Shown here piece after piece: positions 1 through 9,991 of a stretch of DNA of 64,000 nucleotides; the first letter of the stretch is position 1; the number at the start of each line of letters is the position of its first letter. The notes beneath the pieces were generated by a model. It made no database searches, was not told the origin of the DNA, and worked only from the letters and a program-made list of their open reading frames with translations. Made by a program: the position numbers and the translations under genes. Source of the stretch: Actinostola sp. cb2023 (taxonomy: Eukaryota; Cnidaria; Anthozoa; Actiniaria; Actinostolidae); contig JAUJYZ010000450.1 in NCBI GenBank assembly GCA_033675265.1, positions 62,001-126,000 of the forward strand. The letters are read 5' to 3'.

Positions 1-1339
1 GACTTCCAGCAACGCAGGCTATTTTCTTTTGAAGTTGGCCGCAGCCAGCAGATACAAAAATTATTAGTGACTTGCATGGGTCCCGCGGGGAATCGGTGAA
101 ATGTACATTACAATTACTCCTGGTCCAAAGCTCTGGGTACATTTCCAAATACGTTTTTGTATATTTAAGGTTATAATATGTATTCGACAGAAGCTTTACA
201 TGTTCGTTTTGTTTTGCTCTGTGTATTTATGACTAGATTGATTCAAACAAAATCAGAGCAGGGGAAAATTTAAATGAATCAGTTTTAAAATGCGTGACAT
301 TCATTGCGTGACTTTACACCACCAGTAGACACTGAAACTATTATTGCACGCACATGTTTAACTTTCAAAAGGAACTAAATCATCCGAGAAAATAGTTTTG
401 AAACATCTAATAAAGTAACTTTCACTGATTTGTAAAATATAATTATTTTAATTAATAAATCAAGGCAAAGGAAATGTGGTTGATTGTAACTGACAATAGT
501 ACGTTTTGAAATACAGTATTACGTACATGCACTAATATATTGTTGACACCGAACGTCAACAAGGCCAGCTATCATATAAAATATATTCCTATTAATTCTA
601 CAAAGCTCATTCAAAGCTAACTGTACGTAAGAACGGTTATTTGGTCCAAAGTATGTGCCGACTGCTAGTAGTTGTTGACATATTGATGTGTGATTAGTGG
701 CATTTTAAGATATTTATTTTTCAGCGCTGACAAAAAGCTCGGAAATGATTTTCATATGCCCTTTTACAGTAGCATTTCTACTTTCAAAAAATCAACATTT
801 CAAGTAAAATATAATTTTACCGGGAGGGGAAACTTTATTTTGAAAAACTGCTCCAAAACAAGAATTTTGAGGAGTCAAATTTTAGCGATTTTTAGCGATT
901 CGCCGTGACCTTTACAATTAAGCCACAGCTTTATAATTGGATTAGAATTACTCATAAACACTTCGTCTACGACTTTCTAAACTCAAAATAGGGTTTTAGT
1001 CTGATGCGAAGTAGAAATAGCGAAGTTTACGAGGAGGTATGACTCGCGATTTTTCGTGTGTTTTCAAGGTACGCGGGGTCGTCACGGATTTTTATAATTT
1101 TCTGGCGTTTAAATAAATATTTTCACAAACAAACCCCACCACGTTTCTAAGACTATAATAGGGTATTTTTGGACAAAATATGAAGAGTTTTAATTTTTCG
1201 ACATGTGCCACCCACCGCTCGAAGTTAGTGGACATTCCCTCTTAAAGCTCTTTCTGTAGAGTGTTCTACAGTGGTTAACTTGGGTGGTCTACCATCGACC
1301 AGTTAACCATTGCTAATTAGCCTATTGTTGTTATCCGGC
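1..1339. other. Spacer without recognised gene
   Basis: AT-rich non-coding sequence. I see only short open frames with no family resemblance and a 9-bp tandem duplication near 881-899. No promoter or repeat family could be assigned. Confidence 0.5.
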
Positions 1340-2764
1340 TTACTTCAGAATCAGCTGGGCAAAACAACGTGGACACGCCGGTACATTGATTTGTTCGTCC
1401 TCGGGTATCTGGTAATTAAACCTAAATACTTTCCATCTGCAACGCATCATTTCACTCTCTCTCTCGTCAACATTTCCACCCCGAACGAATATGATCTCTT
1501 GCTTGCCGGTGCAAAATATAGGGGTATCTGAATTAAAGGTGATATCCTTCGCATAGTGGCACTTGGGAGCTGGTAAATGGTCAGTTTGCCCTTCCAGAAG
1601 CAAAAGCATGTCATGCCAGGCCAGTACCTGTGGAGACCATCGAAAGTCATTCAGAAATAGAACTTCTGCGGTTTCCGCTCCAACCCAGGCGAAGCTACTT
1701 GTGGCAGGATTTGTAAATGTGTTGTAAATAGTATTTAGTGGATTTAACAGAAATGTCTTTCCGCAATTCGCCGGGCCATTTACCATTACATTCCTGTATT
1801 TTCCTCTTCCCTTAACTAGCAGGTCCTTTACGGCACTGGCAAAGCTGTTATGGGTTATTCCGTTGTTGGAAAGCACTGATTTAGCCATTGTAAGCCATTT
1901 TCCTTCGCATTGATCGGCACATTGACCCTCTAATGATTTTTCTAACACCTGTAGACGAGTAAGTCGTTGTCTTTCTAGTTTCACTTCAGCCTCCTCCATA
2001 TCCCAGCCCACTTGTAATGCCTCTGCTACGACTTTGGGACCTCTGTTAGCTATGAACTGCGCTAAATCATCTTTTCCCGCCTTTTTTTGTTGGCTGGCAA
2101 AAGCTAACAATTCTAGGCGTGTCTTGATACCTTTCTTAACCACGAGCTGTGACACGTCAAAAACACTCAGACGGTTTTTCTTGTTTCGTTTGTTCGACTT
2201 CTTCCTCTTGCTTTGTTTTGCGGCTTTGTGGTTACTTAAGTCTGGATGCCCTATTGACTGGACATGGGCTTGATCTTCCTTTGTAACGTATAACCACGCA
2301 CTGTAATAGTTGGCATGTACGTTCGAGAAGTTGACATTTATCCCATGTTTGTCTACAAGCCTTTTTCGTACCAGCAACCACCTCCGTGCATGCTTAAGTT
2401 TAATGGCCATGTGATAATGAAACCCACTGGTCTTCTTGTGAGGTTCTTTACTGCAAACCCAATGCTCAATGAGGTCAGATTTTCCACTTATATGTACAAA
2501 GGATTGTACGATACATTGGGCAAACTCCTCTCGGCTGCTAACAAGATTTTCGTTCGCTTGACTGTACGTTATTAGGTAAACAGTTCGAACCTGCCTTGCG
2601 TGCAAGTGGTCTTCACTGTGGCTTTTCGGATAAGCTACCTCGTCATCAGCTTGTTCTAAAGGACTGCAACCATTTGAATCAGTAGCACTGTCAAACAGTT
2701 CGGGAATTTCGGTCGACATGATAGATTTTGAGTTCTGAATGCGATAAATACTTGTAGCAATCAT
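1340..2764 (-). CDS. Rep-type protein: HUH endonuclease plus SF3 helicase
   Basis: An uninterrupted 474-codon gene. Seen: a rolling-circle HUH motif (His116-Tyr-His118) after a beta-strand-like VYLITYS segment; a YxxK-type catalytic tyrosine motif (Tyr159-Val-Thr-Lys162); a Lys/Arg-rich patch at about 184-197 that looks like a nuclear localisation signal; and a superfamily-3 helicase with Walker A GPANCGKT (330-337), Walker B VLFLNDF (368-374) and a motif-C-like PIFCTGK (415-421). This order is that of replication initiators of CRESS-DNA viruses and parvovirus-like agents, which nick at an origin and unwind DNA. An in-frame second ATG at residue 16 is an alternative start. No capsid gene or matching origin hairpin is visible beside it, so it is either an endogenous viral or transposon Rep, or a domesticated copy. 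The full-length frame argues for recent arrival or selection. Function is inferred from motifs only. Confidence 0.8.
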   Translation of the reverse strand: MIATSIYRIQNSKSIMSTEIPELFDSATDSNGCSPLEQADDEVAYPKSHSEDHLHARQVRTVYLITYSQANENLVSSREEFAQCIVQSFVHISGKSDLIEHWVCSKEPHKKTSGFHYHMAIKLKHARRWLLVRKRLVDKHGINVNFSNVHANYYSAWLYVTKEDQAHVQSIGHPDLSNHKAAKQSKRKKSNKRNKKNRLSVFDVSQLVVKKGIKTRLELLAFASQQKKAGKDDLAQFIANRGPKVVAEALQVGWDMEEAEVKLERQRLTRLQVLEKSLEGQCADQCEGKWLTMAKSVLSNNGITHNSFASAVKDLLVKGRGKYRNVMVNGPANCGKTFLLNPLNTIYNTFTNPATSSFAWVGAETAEVLFLNDFRWSPQVLAWHDMLLLLEGQTDHLPAPKCHYAKDITFNSDTPIFCTGKQEIIFVRGGNVDERESEMMRCRWKVFRFNYQIPEDEQINVPACPRCFAQLILK

Positions 2765-3782
2765 CGCAGTCTGTTACGAAGCATAATTGAAATCAATACC
2801 AGACACGACCAATTAAAACCTGTCATGTCATTTTTATATGTCAATTCAAATTTGTATTTTGTTTATAAATAGATGCATAAAAGGTGATAATTAATTACAA
2901 TACCTTTGAAATATTTTTTTATCAGGCTACTCATTCATTATTTTAATATAAACACTTATATGTATGAAGTGCAGCTACATTCGCCAACGGTATTGAGTAC
3001 ATTGAGACCATCGCTAACACTCATCGAACCAACTCTAAATTGTACTAAGTGTCTTCTTGAAGTCTCTGCGCATGCTCACAACTCTCCCAGGAACTCAGAC
3101 AGCGTTCGACAAAAGTCCACGAACACTTAGCTCTACAGTGACCCCCTTTCCGCCAGTACAAAGTTGCGTTTCAATCTGCTGCGCTATGATCATTTGCTAA
3201 GTCTTCAACATTGGGAACGGGGGTAGGGGGTGTTCGCGATACTTTTGTCGACCGCTGTAGGTCATTCCATCACAGAAATGCCAAACTGAAACAACCGTTT
3301 GTTCGGCTCGTTTGCTTTACTTTTTTTTTGGCTACTAACAATTACTTTAGTGCGCATGTGCGAGGCGTTATAAGCAACACGATGCTGCTATGTTTGTGTT
3401 TTTGAAGCTGTCCAATAAACTGTTCTAATGTTTTCATTAGAATTGCCTACTCGATCTATGACCTGAGAAGAATTTGTAGCATATTAGATGACATGCACAC
3501 ACTTGAAGGCCTACACCATATAAGTAAATGGTTATTTGTATCACAGTGTGCATGGTTGACAGTGTAAGTTTAAGAATGATTTTCAGTCAATCAAAAAATT
3601 TTTTTAATGTACTGACATCACTTATCACAACACAGTGATACATTTTGCATGCCAAGTGAACTTATTTGTGATTTTAAGATACTACATGAATTATTGGTGT
3701 AGTGTGTGACCTCGTATGTCATTTACTTCTTTGTTGTAATTGGTTTGCACTATGTACTGTATTTTGTAGATTTGAGAAATAG
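2765..3782. other. Spacer upstream of the Rep gene
   Basis: No gene recognised. It separates the Rep gene from a decayed coding stretch on the other strand. Small open frames here lack family features. Confidence 0.45.
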
Positions 3783-4344
3783 CTGAAAGCTCTTGAGAAA
3801 AGACAAGGCATCAGAAAGCACTGGGATGTAACCAGTCCTGCTTTTGTTAGCTCACAGAAGTGGCTTAAAAAAAGCAACGTCAAAAAAGGGCTACATGGTC
3901 TTCATCAGCTCGCAGGAGAAAGAACGTTTCTTCTTGAGATGAAAAGAAAATATGCAGGAAACATACTAACTAGCACGTGACATATATTGACATTGAAGTC
4001 TTTCTGATTTTAATGCCGGTCGATTACTGTTGTTTGATGATATCAAAGACCCCAATGGAGCTGTTTTTGGTGTTAGTCACAGCCAGTTGCCAGATATACA
4101 AGTACCACATTCAAAAAGAAGGCAGTTGATTGAGCTGTTTTTACTCTCCAAAAGATGCAAAGAGGAAGAATGTTTAGTGAGAGAAGAAATGGGTCGGTTC
4201 GTGAAATTCTTCACAGATGAGATATGCATCTTCGATCTGGCCACTACTGGACAAGGTGTGAAGTGCATACTTCTCATGTTTAGAGTTAAAAAGCCTGAAA
4301 ACTTGTTGGAAAGACATATATGTGTTTCCAACTACAACATGTGA
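3783..4344 (+). pseudogene. Decayed transposon-type coding fragment
   Basis: Two open stretches in different frames read like consecutive parts of one protein. The first, 3783-3978, is rich in Lys/Arg (for example GIRKHWDVTSPAFV). The second, about 4018-4344, encodes about 104 residues ending in a stop and includes a Lys/Glu-rich region (RCKEEECLVREEMG). The base composition and amino-acid content are coding-like and the frame shift between them suggests decay or a lost intron. I do not recognise the family with confidence. Similar charged fragments are common in invertebrate DNA transposons. Confidence 0.35.
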
Positions 4345-4507
4345 TGTAGTCTGGGAGCAAGTGTAATCCCGCGGGAATTTCGTGCTGAAAGCAAGCCACC
4401 AGTCTAGAAGTGTTCATTGGGGTCTAGTAAACATAAAAAGTTTTGATGGCAACTTTGTAACTTGGTAAGACGGGATCTATAGGGGTTCGAAATTATGACG
4501 TATATAG

Positions 4508-4601
4508 GCCAGCATGGAAACGAGGCTGGAATATGAAAATCCTTATAACTTACATAAACGTGCACCATTGCTCACCAAACTCGGCTACATTATAAAAACG
4601 G
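4508..4601. repeat. Host repeat unit split by the Polinton, left part
   Basis: The stretch containing CATGGAAACGAGGCTGG and CACCATTGCTCACCAAACT recurs, diverged, at 13,116-13,290 on the other side of the Polinton. The element therefore landed inside an existing repeat. Confidence 0.6.
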
Positions 4602-4607
4602 ATGCTC
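4602..4607. repeat. Polinton target-site duplication, left
   Basis: ATGCTC directly abuts the first base of the left inverted repeat and recurs in the same orientation at 13,061-13,066. Six-base duplications are the rule for Polinton/Maverick integration. Confidence 0.9.
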
Positions 4608-5700
4608 AGTAGTAGTCAAATGAGAGTTCTGGATCAGGGCGGCTGAATATTAATTAGGTGATAGGCCCGGGATGGTGCAATCAATCTAAATCATCAAAAT
4701 TGTGCTGAGGTAAGACTTCGAGAGTTCGGTAGAACATACGTCAGCAATATTATATATTGCTAAACTTGCATTAAGTGGTTGGGAGGGTTTCTAGTGATCG
4801 TAATTGTTTTATTGTCTAGGTTACAGGTGGTGTTATTCTTGGATTAGCATTTAGCAATTGACAGCGCCAGGCTATTGTTTAACACGTGTAATACATGAAA
4901 ACTGTATTGTGTTTGAAAGAGGTTTATTTTCTCTTATCCATATTCTACATTTCAAATGATATTTCTCTACATTAGTATCTTATTCCTTCCTTTCACGAAA
5001 TACATTATCATCTTCACTAAGATTGTCATTACTGTTCAATGAATGATCATTAAAGTCTATATTTCGACTAGATGTATGTTCTTCACACATACTCTGCTAG
5101 TATTATTATTACACCATCATAACGCAACCAAAAAGATCATCATCTAAAAATAGAATAGGTAATTTCTCTTGAAAAACAGTATAAACTATATATATTTGCT
5201 TTCAATCTATTCAAATGTTCTGGTTACTCATGCTTCTGACTATAATACCGCTCCTCTACTGCCTCATACAAGACACTTTTTTTCGCTCACCTTTGTGGTA
5301 CATTAGAGCTAAAATCAAGTCTGAGGAACACGATGTCGATGATAGCTCAGAGTATTTCACTTGTAGACGGTGCAGTGGTGATGATTGTCAGTGATGAGGT
5401 AGAACAAGTAGGGCGCGTTAAAGTCCGCCAAGTACTGACGTATCTATATGCAGAAATCTGCCAGAGAAACGTTTACAAGAAGTTTCGCTGTGAGGGATGT
5501 GAAATGGATCGTCCCAGTCAACGAGACCACGAATGTTGCATCAGAACTGAATATGAGATATTTAACGATCACTATGACGATGTCAAGCAAGAGGTTGATG
5601 TAGATATGCTGATTGATCTATGCGGCCAGTTCACCAAGCTTGCAGACATACCAATGACCCAAGAGTGGAGAGACTTTGTATTGAATCTCCCCTCCATGTC
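4608..5700. repeat. Polinton terminal inverted repeat, left
   Basis: Matches the reverse complement of 11,968-13,060 end to end. It carries an ORF start at 5333 that is complete only in the right copy. Its inner border at 5700/5701 falls inside the capsid gene. Confidence 0.93.
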
Positions 5701-5719
5701 AAGACAATCACAATGTTAG
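5333..5719 (+). pseudogene. Truncated left copy of the TIR-borne Cys-rich gene
   Basis: The first 122 or so codons are nearly identical to the complete gene at 11,805-12,335. The match stops at the TIR border (5700) and the frame then runs into capsid-gene DNA for a few codons before a stop. The last about 53 residues of the complete protein are missing. It exists only because the repeat was copied to this end, so it is annotated as a by-product of TIR conversion rather than a functional gene. Confidence 0.8.
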
Positions 5720-6847
5720 TGGTTAAAGTGAAAGTGACTAAAGCTAATGGTACAGACCTTGGTGATGGAGAAAAGACTGCTCCAGTGAACAACTTACTAC
5801 AAAGTCTCTTCAAACAAGTATATGTGTTTCTAAACGGTGTGCAAGTAACTCAATCTACAGGGACCTACAGCTATAGAAGCTACTACGAGACTATTTTGAA
5901 TTTCGGCCCAGCTGCGAAGAAATCACAGTTGACAGCGGGGTTATTTTATAAGGACACGGCTGGAAATTTGGACTCCACTGACCCAACACTTACAAATGCA
6001 GATGCAAATTTAGGGCTGAAAAGTCGCTATAGCTTCATTAAAGAGAGTGCTTTAGTAGATCTCTTTGGTCCCATCTACTGTGATCTGTTCTACAGTGAGC
6101 GCCTACTCTTGAATCATGTGAATATCACGGTGAAATTAACCCCAAACAACAGTGCATTCTGCCTAATGTCGGGGGAGGCAGCACCAAATTATAAAGTTGT
6201 TATACAAAGTGCAGTGCTGAAAGTCCGCCAAGTGAAAGTCAGCCCTGTGATTAAACTAGACCACGCCCGTGAACTGCAAAAAGGAAACACTGCTAAGTAC
6301 CCCATTCGACGCACCGAATGTAAAGCATTTACAATTCCAAGTGGTAACCCCTCGATACACAAAAGCGATTTGTTTAACGGGAACATACCAACAAGAGTCG
6401 TTCTGGGGATGGTAGATAGTACAGCATTTAATGGTAGTTATACAAAAAAAACATATAACTTTCAATTGTATGGGGCTACCTTAGTGAGTCTCACAGTGGA
6501 TGGAGAACCGATTCCCTTCAAACCCATCAACCTCAAACTTACCGCGGCTGGTGGAAAGAATTTCATAGAGGCCTATCAAACTCTATTTTCGGGTTCTGGG
6601 ATGCTCTATCAGAATGTTGGAAATGATATATCACGAGAGGATTACCCCAATGGATATGGTCTCTTAGTTTTCGATTTAACACCAGACCACTGCAGTTCAT
6701 CAACTCATTTAAAAGGGAAAGATCTCTCTCGAGATACAGTTTACCACTGGCTTAGTAAATGCTATCAATCTTATAATCTACGGCGAATTTGAATCAATCA
6801 TTCAAGTGGATCAGGGTCGACACGTGATCTACGATTATACAGGTTAA
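5701..6847 (+). pseudogene. Polinton major capsid protein, 5'-truncated and frameshifted
   Basis: The translation from the in-frame ATG at 5713 is the double-jelly-roll capsid protein typical of Polintons and adintoviruses, annotated in many animal genomes as F54H12.2-like. Recognisable segments include VFLNGVQVTQSTGTYSYRS near its start and AKYPIRRTECKAFTIP in the middle. Two breaks are visible. The 5' end is replaced by the left TIR at 5700/5701, so the N-terminal part (some tens of residues in relatives) is absent. Near 6711-6720, in an A/G-run, the frame shifts: the first frame stops at 6792 while the family-like C-terminus continues in another frame to a stop at 6845-6847. The protein would have built the capsid shell; this copy should not. 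Confidence 0.88.
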
Positions 6848-6850
6848 AGA

Positions 6851-7309
6851 ATGGATGTTGAATTGATCGAAGCGGTGGTTAAGACAGATGTAATCACATC
6901 AAGAAAATTTTGTGGTGTTTTTGCTAGAAACACACTGCCTGATAATATTGAAAAGTACCCCTGTGGCTTCATCGCAAATACTGACCCTATTTTCAAGCCC
7001 GGCAAACATTGGGTAGCTTTCTACTTCCAGTCACCACATGAGGGAGAGTTTTTTGATAGTTATGGTCGAGCTCCAATGTACTACAATAAACAGTTTGTTG
7101 ATTTTTTGAATCAAAATAGCTCAGTGTGGAACTATAATAGTGAAGAATTGCAGAATCTATTTAGCGCCGTGTGTGGTGAATATTGTATTTTTTATCTCAT
7201 GCATAGAAGTCGTGGTGTGAGCATGAACTCAGTTGTGAATCTGTTTTCAAACGATAAAATATTAAATGATGAAAAGGTGTATGGTTTCATCGCCAAATAC
7301 TTTGTATAA
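6851..7309 (+). CDS. Adenain-like maturation cysteine protease
   Basis: A 152-codon ORF starting four bases after the capsid reading frame ends. The catalytic layout of the adenovirus/Ulp1-like (C5/C48) family is present: His53 in GKHWVAF, Asp69 in FFDSYG, Gln101 in LQNLFS and nucleophile Cys108 in VCGEYC. Length fits the short Polinton proteases. In Polintons and related viruses it cleaves capsid precursors during assembly. It sits directly downstream of the capsid gene on the same strand, consistent with one late transcript. No break is visible, making this one of the best-preserved genes of the element. Confidence 0.88.
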   Translation: MDVELIEAVVKTDVITSRKFCGVFARNTLPDNIEKYPCGFIANTDPIFKPGKHWVAFYFQSPHEGEFFDSYGRAPMYYNKQFVDFLNQNSSVWNYNSEELQNLFSAVCGEYCIFYLMHRSRGVSMNSVVNLFSNDKILNDEKVYGFIAKYFV

Positions 7310-7383
7310 TCAAATAAAAGTAATAACCAAACACTTATGAGTTTACTCAATTTATTTTAATCTCTCAATGGTTTACATAATAA

Positions 7384-8172
7384 TTAATAAGAAATCCAGT
7401 CTAGTCCTCTTCTTGTTTTAGCTTGCTTTGTATTCCCTCGTTTGAGCGCCTTTTTTGGTTTGGTGGGTGGTTCAAGTAATACTTCTCCTTGTGCTGGTGT
7501 GGTTGGGGGTAGTTGAGCCCCAGACTTATAAAGAGCCATTAACTTACGCCGATCTTCGTTTCTGATTAAATCCTCGGGTGTATTGAGTTTGGCTAGAGTC
7601 TCGGAAAATTTATCTCTTCCCTGAGGTTGAAACCCTTTTCGTTTTCTAAGTTGGTCACTCACAAGATCAGAAATACTGGAACCCTCCAGAGATTTACCCT
7701 CTACTGTCACTGCTCCCTTCTTATCCCAACTAATCACATCTGGACTTTTTTTCATCCATTTTAACAGTCCTTGTGCTTGTTGTTTAAATTTCTTGGGGAT
7801 CGTCTCCATTATTTCAGAATCAGATATGGGTTGTTGGGATCCCTGTGGTTGTTGTGATGGGCTCGGTTGACTAGATGAGTCAGTTGATAAAACAGAGGCA
7901 TTGTTAATTGGGGTCAATGTTGAACTTTGAATTTTCACAGTGGGAACTTGATTCTCTCTTTGTTCTTGTATGTTAAGAAATCTTTGAAGCGTTTGATCGT
8001 ATAAATTAGCTTTTATCTCATCGGGGATACTCGTGTTAGTAAGGGTGTTTTCCATTTGTTGATTTAAATTACCAAGTGACTTGACATGAGGTGAAGTTTG
8101 AATCCGATTTCTCTGTTGAATTAAACTCATGACCTCCTCGGGAACCAAGTACATTTTTCTACTATGTTTCAT
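7384..8172 (-). CDS. Polinton conserved structural-type protein (262 aa)
   Basis: An open gene of 262 codons with a Gln/Ser-rich middle (about 75-120) and a C-terminal domain containing GLLKWMKKSPDVISWDKKG and SISDLVSDQLRKRKG. I associate this pattern with an uncharacterised protein found beside Polinton capsid genes, possibly a minor virion or scaffold component. The C-terminus is very basic (tracts of Lys/Arg around 230-255), which would suit DNA binding. Its start codon overlaps the stop of the upstream 112-codon gene by 4 bp (8169-8172), so the two are probably expressed together. The specific role is not known to me. Confidence 0.7.
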   Translation of the reverse strand: MKHSRKMYLVPEEVMSLIQQRNRIQTSPHVKSLGNLNQQMENTLTNTSIPDEIKANLYDQTLQRFLNIQEQRENQVPTVKIQSSTLTPINNASVLSTDSSSQPSPSQQPQGSQQPISDSEIMETIPKKFKQQAQGLLKWMKKSPDVISWDKKGAVTVEGKSLEGSSISDLVSDQLRKRKGFQPQGRDKFSETLAKLNTPEDLIRNEDRRKLMALYKSGAQLPPTTPAQGEVLLEPPTKPKKALKRGNTKQAKTRRGLDWISY

Positions 8173-8507
8173 AGTTTTTTAGAAAGAAAGCTAGCGAGCA
8201 CTGATAGAACTGGAGGTAGTAGGAAGGGTAGAAAATTGCCTCCAGTCTGATTCAAATACTCTCTTTTTCTCTTGACGGAGATCGTCTTATCTGCTAAGGT
8301 ACGTAATACTGTTTTGTATCGTCTGAGTTTTTTCTTCTGTTTCTCGTTAATGGGGACTAAACCTTTCAAGACGTTCAATGTCACTTCACAGATCGCTTTG
8401 ATTAATTCGTTATGACAACACTTTAAAATAGCACGCCTTAATTTCGGGTTTGATTTAGCCAGTGCTCGGAGAAAGTCTACGTTCTCTCTCATCCGCCGAG
8501 ACATCAT
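8169..8507 (-). CDS. Small basic protein, pX/late-protein-like
   Basis: A 112-codon ORF: a strongly basic body (EKQKKKLRRYKTV around 55-67) followed by a Gly-Gly and a hydrophobic C-terminal helix (about 90-111, NFLPFLLPPVLSVLASF). This architecture resembles the small core or membrane-active late proteins described for adintoviruses and adenoviruses (pX or pVI class). It lies between the ATPase and the 262-codon gene on the same strand, with a 4-bp overlap downstream. Start chosen at the first of two adjacent ATGs. The assignment rests on shape and position, not on a diagnostic motif. Confidence 0.6.
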   Translation of the reverse strand: MMSRRMRENVDFLRALAKSNPKLRRAILKCCHNELIKAICEVTLNVLKGLVPINEKQKKKLRRYKTVLRTLADKTISVKRKREYLNQTGGNFLPFLLPPVLSVLASFLSKKL

Positions 8508-8537
8508 CTAATGATGATGGTTGGAGATGACAGCTGT

Positions 8538-9386
8538 TTATATGCGTTTGAGACAGGCAATTTGACACTCCACTGGGAAAATGGATGTTCTCAAGCGGAC
8601 CTTCTCGGGGGTTGATGGGTGGAGGTCAAATATTAGGTAACCATACTGTTCAGAAACTGCATCTTCATAGCTTTCCATAACGTATTTCACTGCTTTCGGA
8701 AAAGCCTGTCTTGCTAGAATAGAAACCCCGAGCGAATCTCTCGGATGTTTGAATGCAATGATGTAGTGAGTATTAAGGGAGATGGTTCTTGAATGTTTTC
8801 CAGGTGGAAATAGATTTTGAATCAAGAAAATTGTAGAAATACCATGGTGATGACAACCTTTAGTTATGATATTCACCAGCGAGTCTTTATTAGTACTCTC
8901 ATTCATAAGGCCATCTAAAACCAATACCCCAGGCCTCTTATCAAACAGAGAATAGATATCTTCTGGAAAATCTTGAACGAACTGAAGGTTCGGAATTTCT
9001 CGTTCCATGATGAGAAACCGGGGTTGGAACTCCCCATAGCAATACACAATCTTTTCAATGTTCTCTGAAAACATATCATTGACATGTCGTAAAAGGTTTT
9101 CCGTCCAATACGATTTTCCACAGAACGTCGGACCACACACTTGGATATTGGTAGGGTGTTTAAACCTGACGTCCATCGTTGTCACAAGCTGATTGATGAC
9201 TAATTGATTGTTTAATGAGTGTGAGTATTTATTTCCATCACTTGCTTGAAATTTAGCTATTTGTAACAAGGGTTTCCTTTCTTCTGAATTGAGTAAATGA
9301 ACATCTGCTAAATGATTTGATAATTGTATCAAGTTTCTTGATTGGCATCCAATTATAGGACAATCTTTAGGATATCGCCTTACCAT
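8538..9386 (-). CDS. FtsK/HerA-type genome-packaging ATPase
   Basis: 282 codons, unbroken. The N-terminus has a C2H2-like finger (Cys9, Cys14, His25, His30), often present in animal Polinton ATPases. Walker A is GPTFCGKS (85-92), Walker B ends in Asp158 of GVLVLDGL, followed by a sensor-like ISTIFLIQN segment. The protein belongs to the A32-like packaging ATPases that push the genome into capsids. It is first in the leftward cluster of three genes with short spacers. Length is normal for the family. It looks intact, unlike the capsid gene. Confidence 0.9.
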   Translation of the reverse strand: MVRRYPKDCPIIGCQSRNLIQLSNHLADVHLLNSEERKPLLQIAKFQASDGNKYSHSLNNQLVINQLVTTMDVRFKHPTNIQVCGPTFCGKSYWTENLLRHVNDMFSENIEKIVYCYGEFQPRFLIMEREIPNLQFVQDFPEDIYSLFDKRPGVLVLDGLMNESTNKDSLVNIITKGCHHHGISTIFLIQNLFPPGKHSRTISLNTHYIIAFKHPRDSLGVSILARQAFPKAVKYVMESYEDAVSEQYGYLIFDLHPSTPEKVRLRTSIFPVECQIACLKRI

Positions 9387-9665
9387 ATCGAAGACTGTGA
9401 GAGAAATGAGATATTAGAATATTTCCCATATGTTACATAGGAGTATGTGCCCCCAAATAGGGTATGGTTTTTGAACCTCCAGATCCTTGAATTGGGTACA
9501 ATATTTTTCTTTTTCACCATAAAATAAAATATTTGATCTTTAATTTGGGTACTTTTTTTTATATTTTATATTTTGACTAAAAAATCCGCTTAGCGTAACA
9601 GCCAGCGTATACACTTCTGATATAAGCGATTTCCAACATATATGGATTCTTAAAGTCTATACTAT

Positions 9666-9827
9666 CTCAGGGCAATCAGGGCATTTTTCATAGGATTTCT
9701 CCACTCACTTTAACATTTTCGAAGCACTAGGTCAGGGCAATCGGGGCATTTATCATAGGATTTCACTCACTTTAAAATTTTTGAAACTCTAGGTCAGGGC
9801 AATCGGGGCATTTTTTTCATAGGATTA
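9666..9827. repeat. Tandem repeat, 2.5 units of about 63 bp
   Basis: Three successive copies begin CAGGGCAATC and contain GGGCATTTTTCATAGGATT. They lie in the intergenic space between the ATPase gene and the cargo gene, where divergent promoters would be expected. No known function. Confidence 0.8.
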
Positions 9828-9991
9828 CTATCCCATTTTGAAATTGAAAATCAAAGTTATCCTCCGAGTTTATGTTTACTTTCACACATTTGATAATGAA
9901 TGGTATGTCTAGGCTAGTGAGAAGTTGTAGATTTCACATATTTCTGTCTACTGATATCAGGATTTTCCACACACCATCTGAGTTAAGTGAA

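Noticed and set aside
2034..2575. Plus-strand frames opposite the Rep gene
   Set aside because: They are shadows of the Rep coding sequence with no motifs of their own.
5620..5700. Extra 27 N-terminal codons in frame with the capsid gene
   Set aside because: This DNA belongs to the TIR and codes in another frame for the Cys-rich protein; the right TIR proves it is not capsid sequence.
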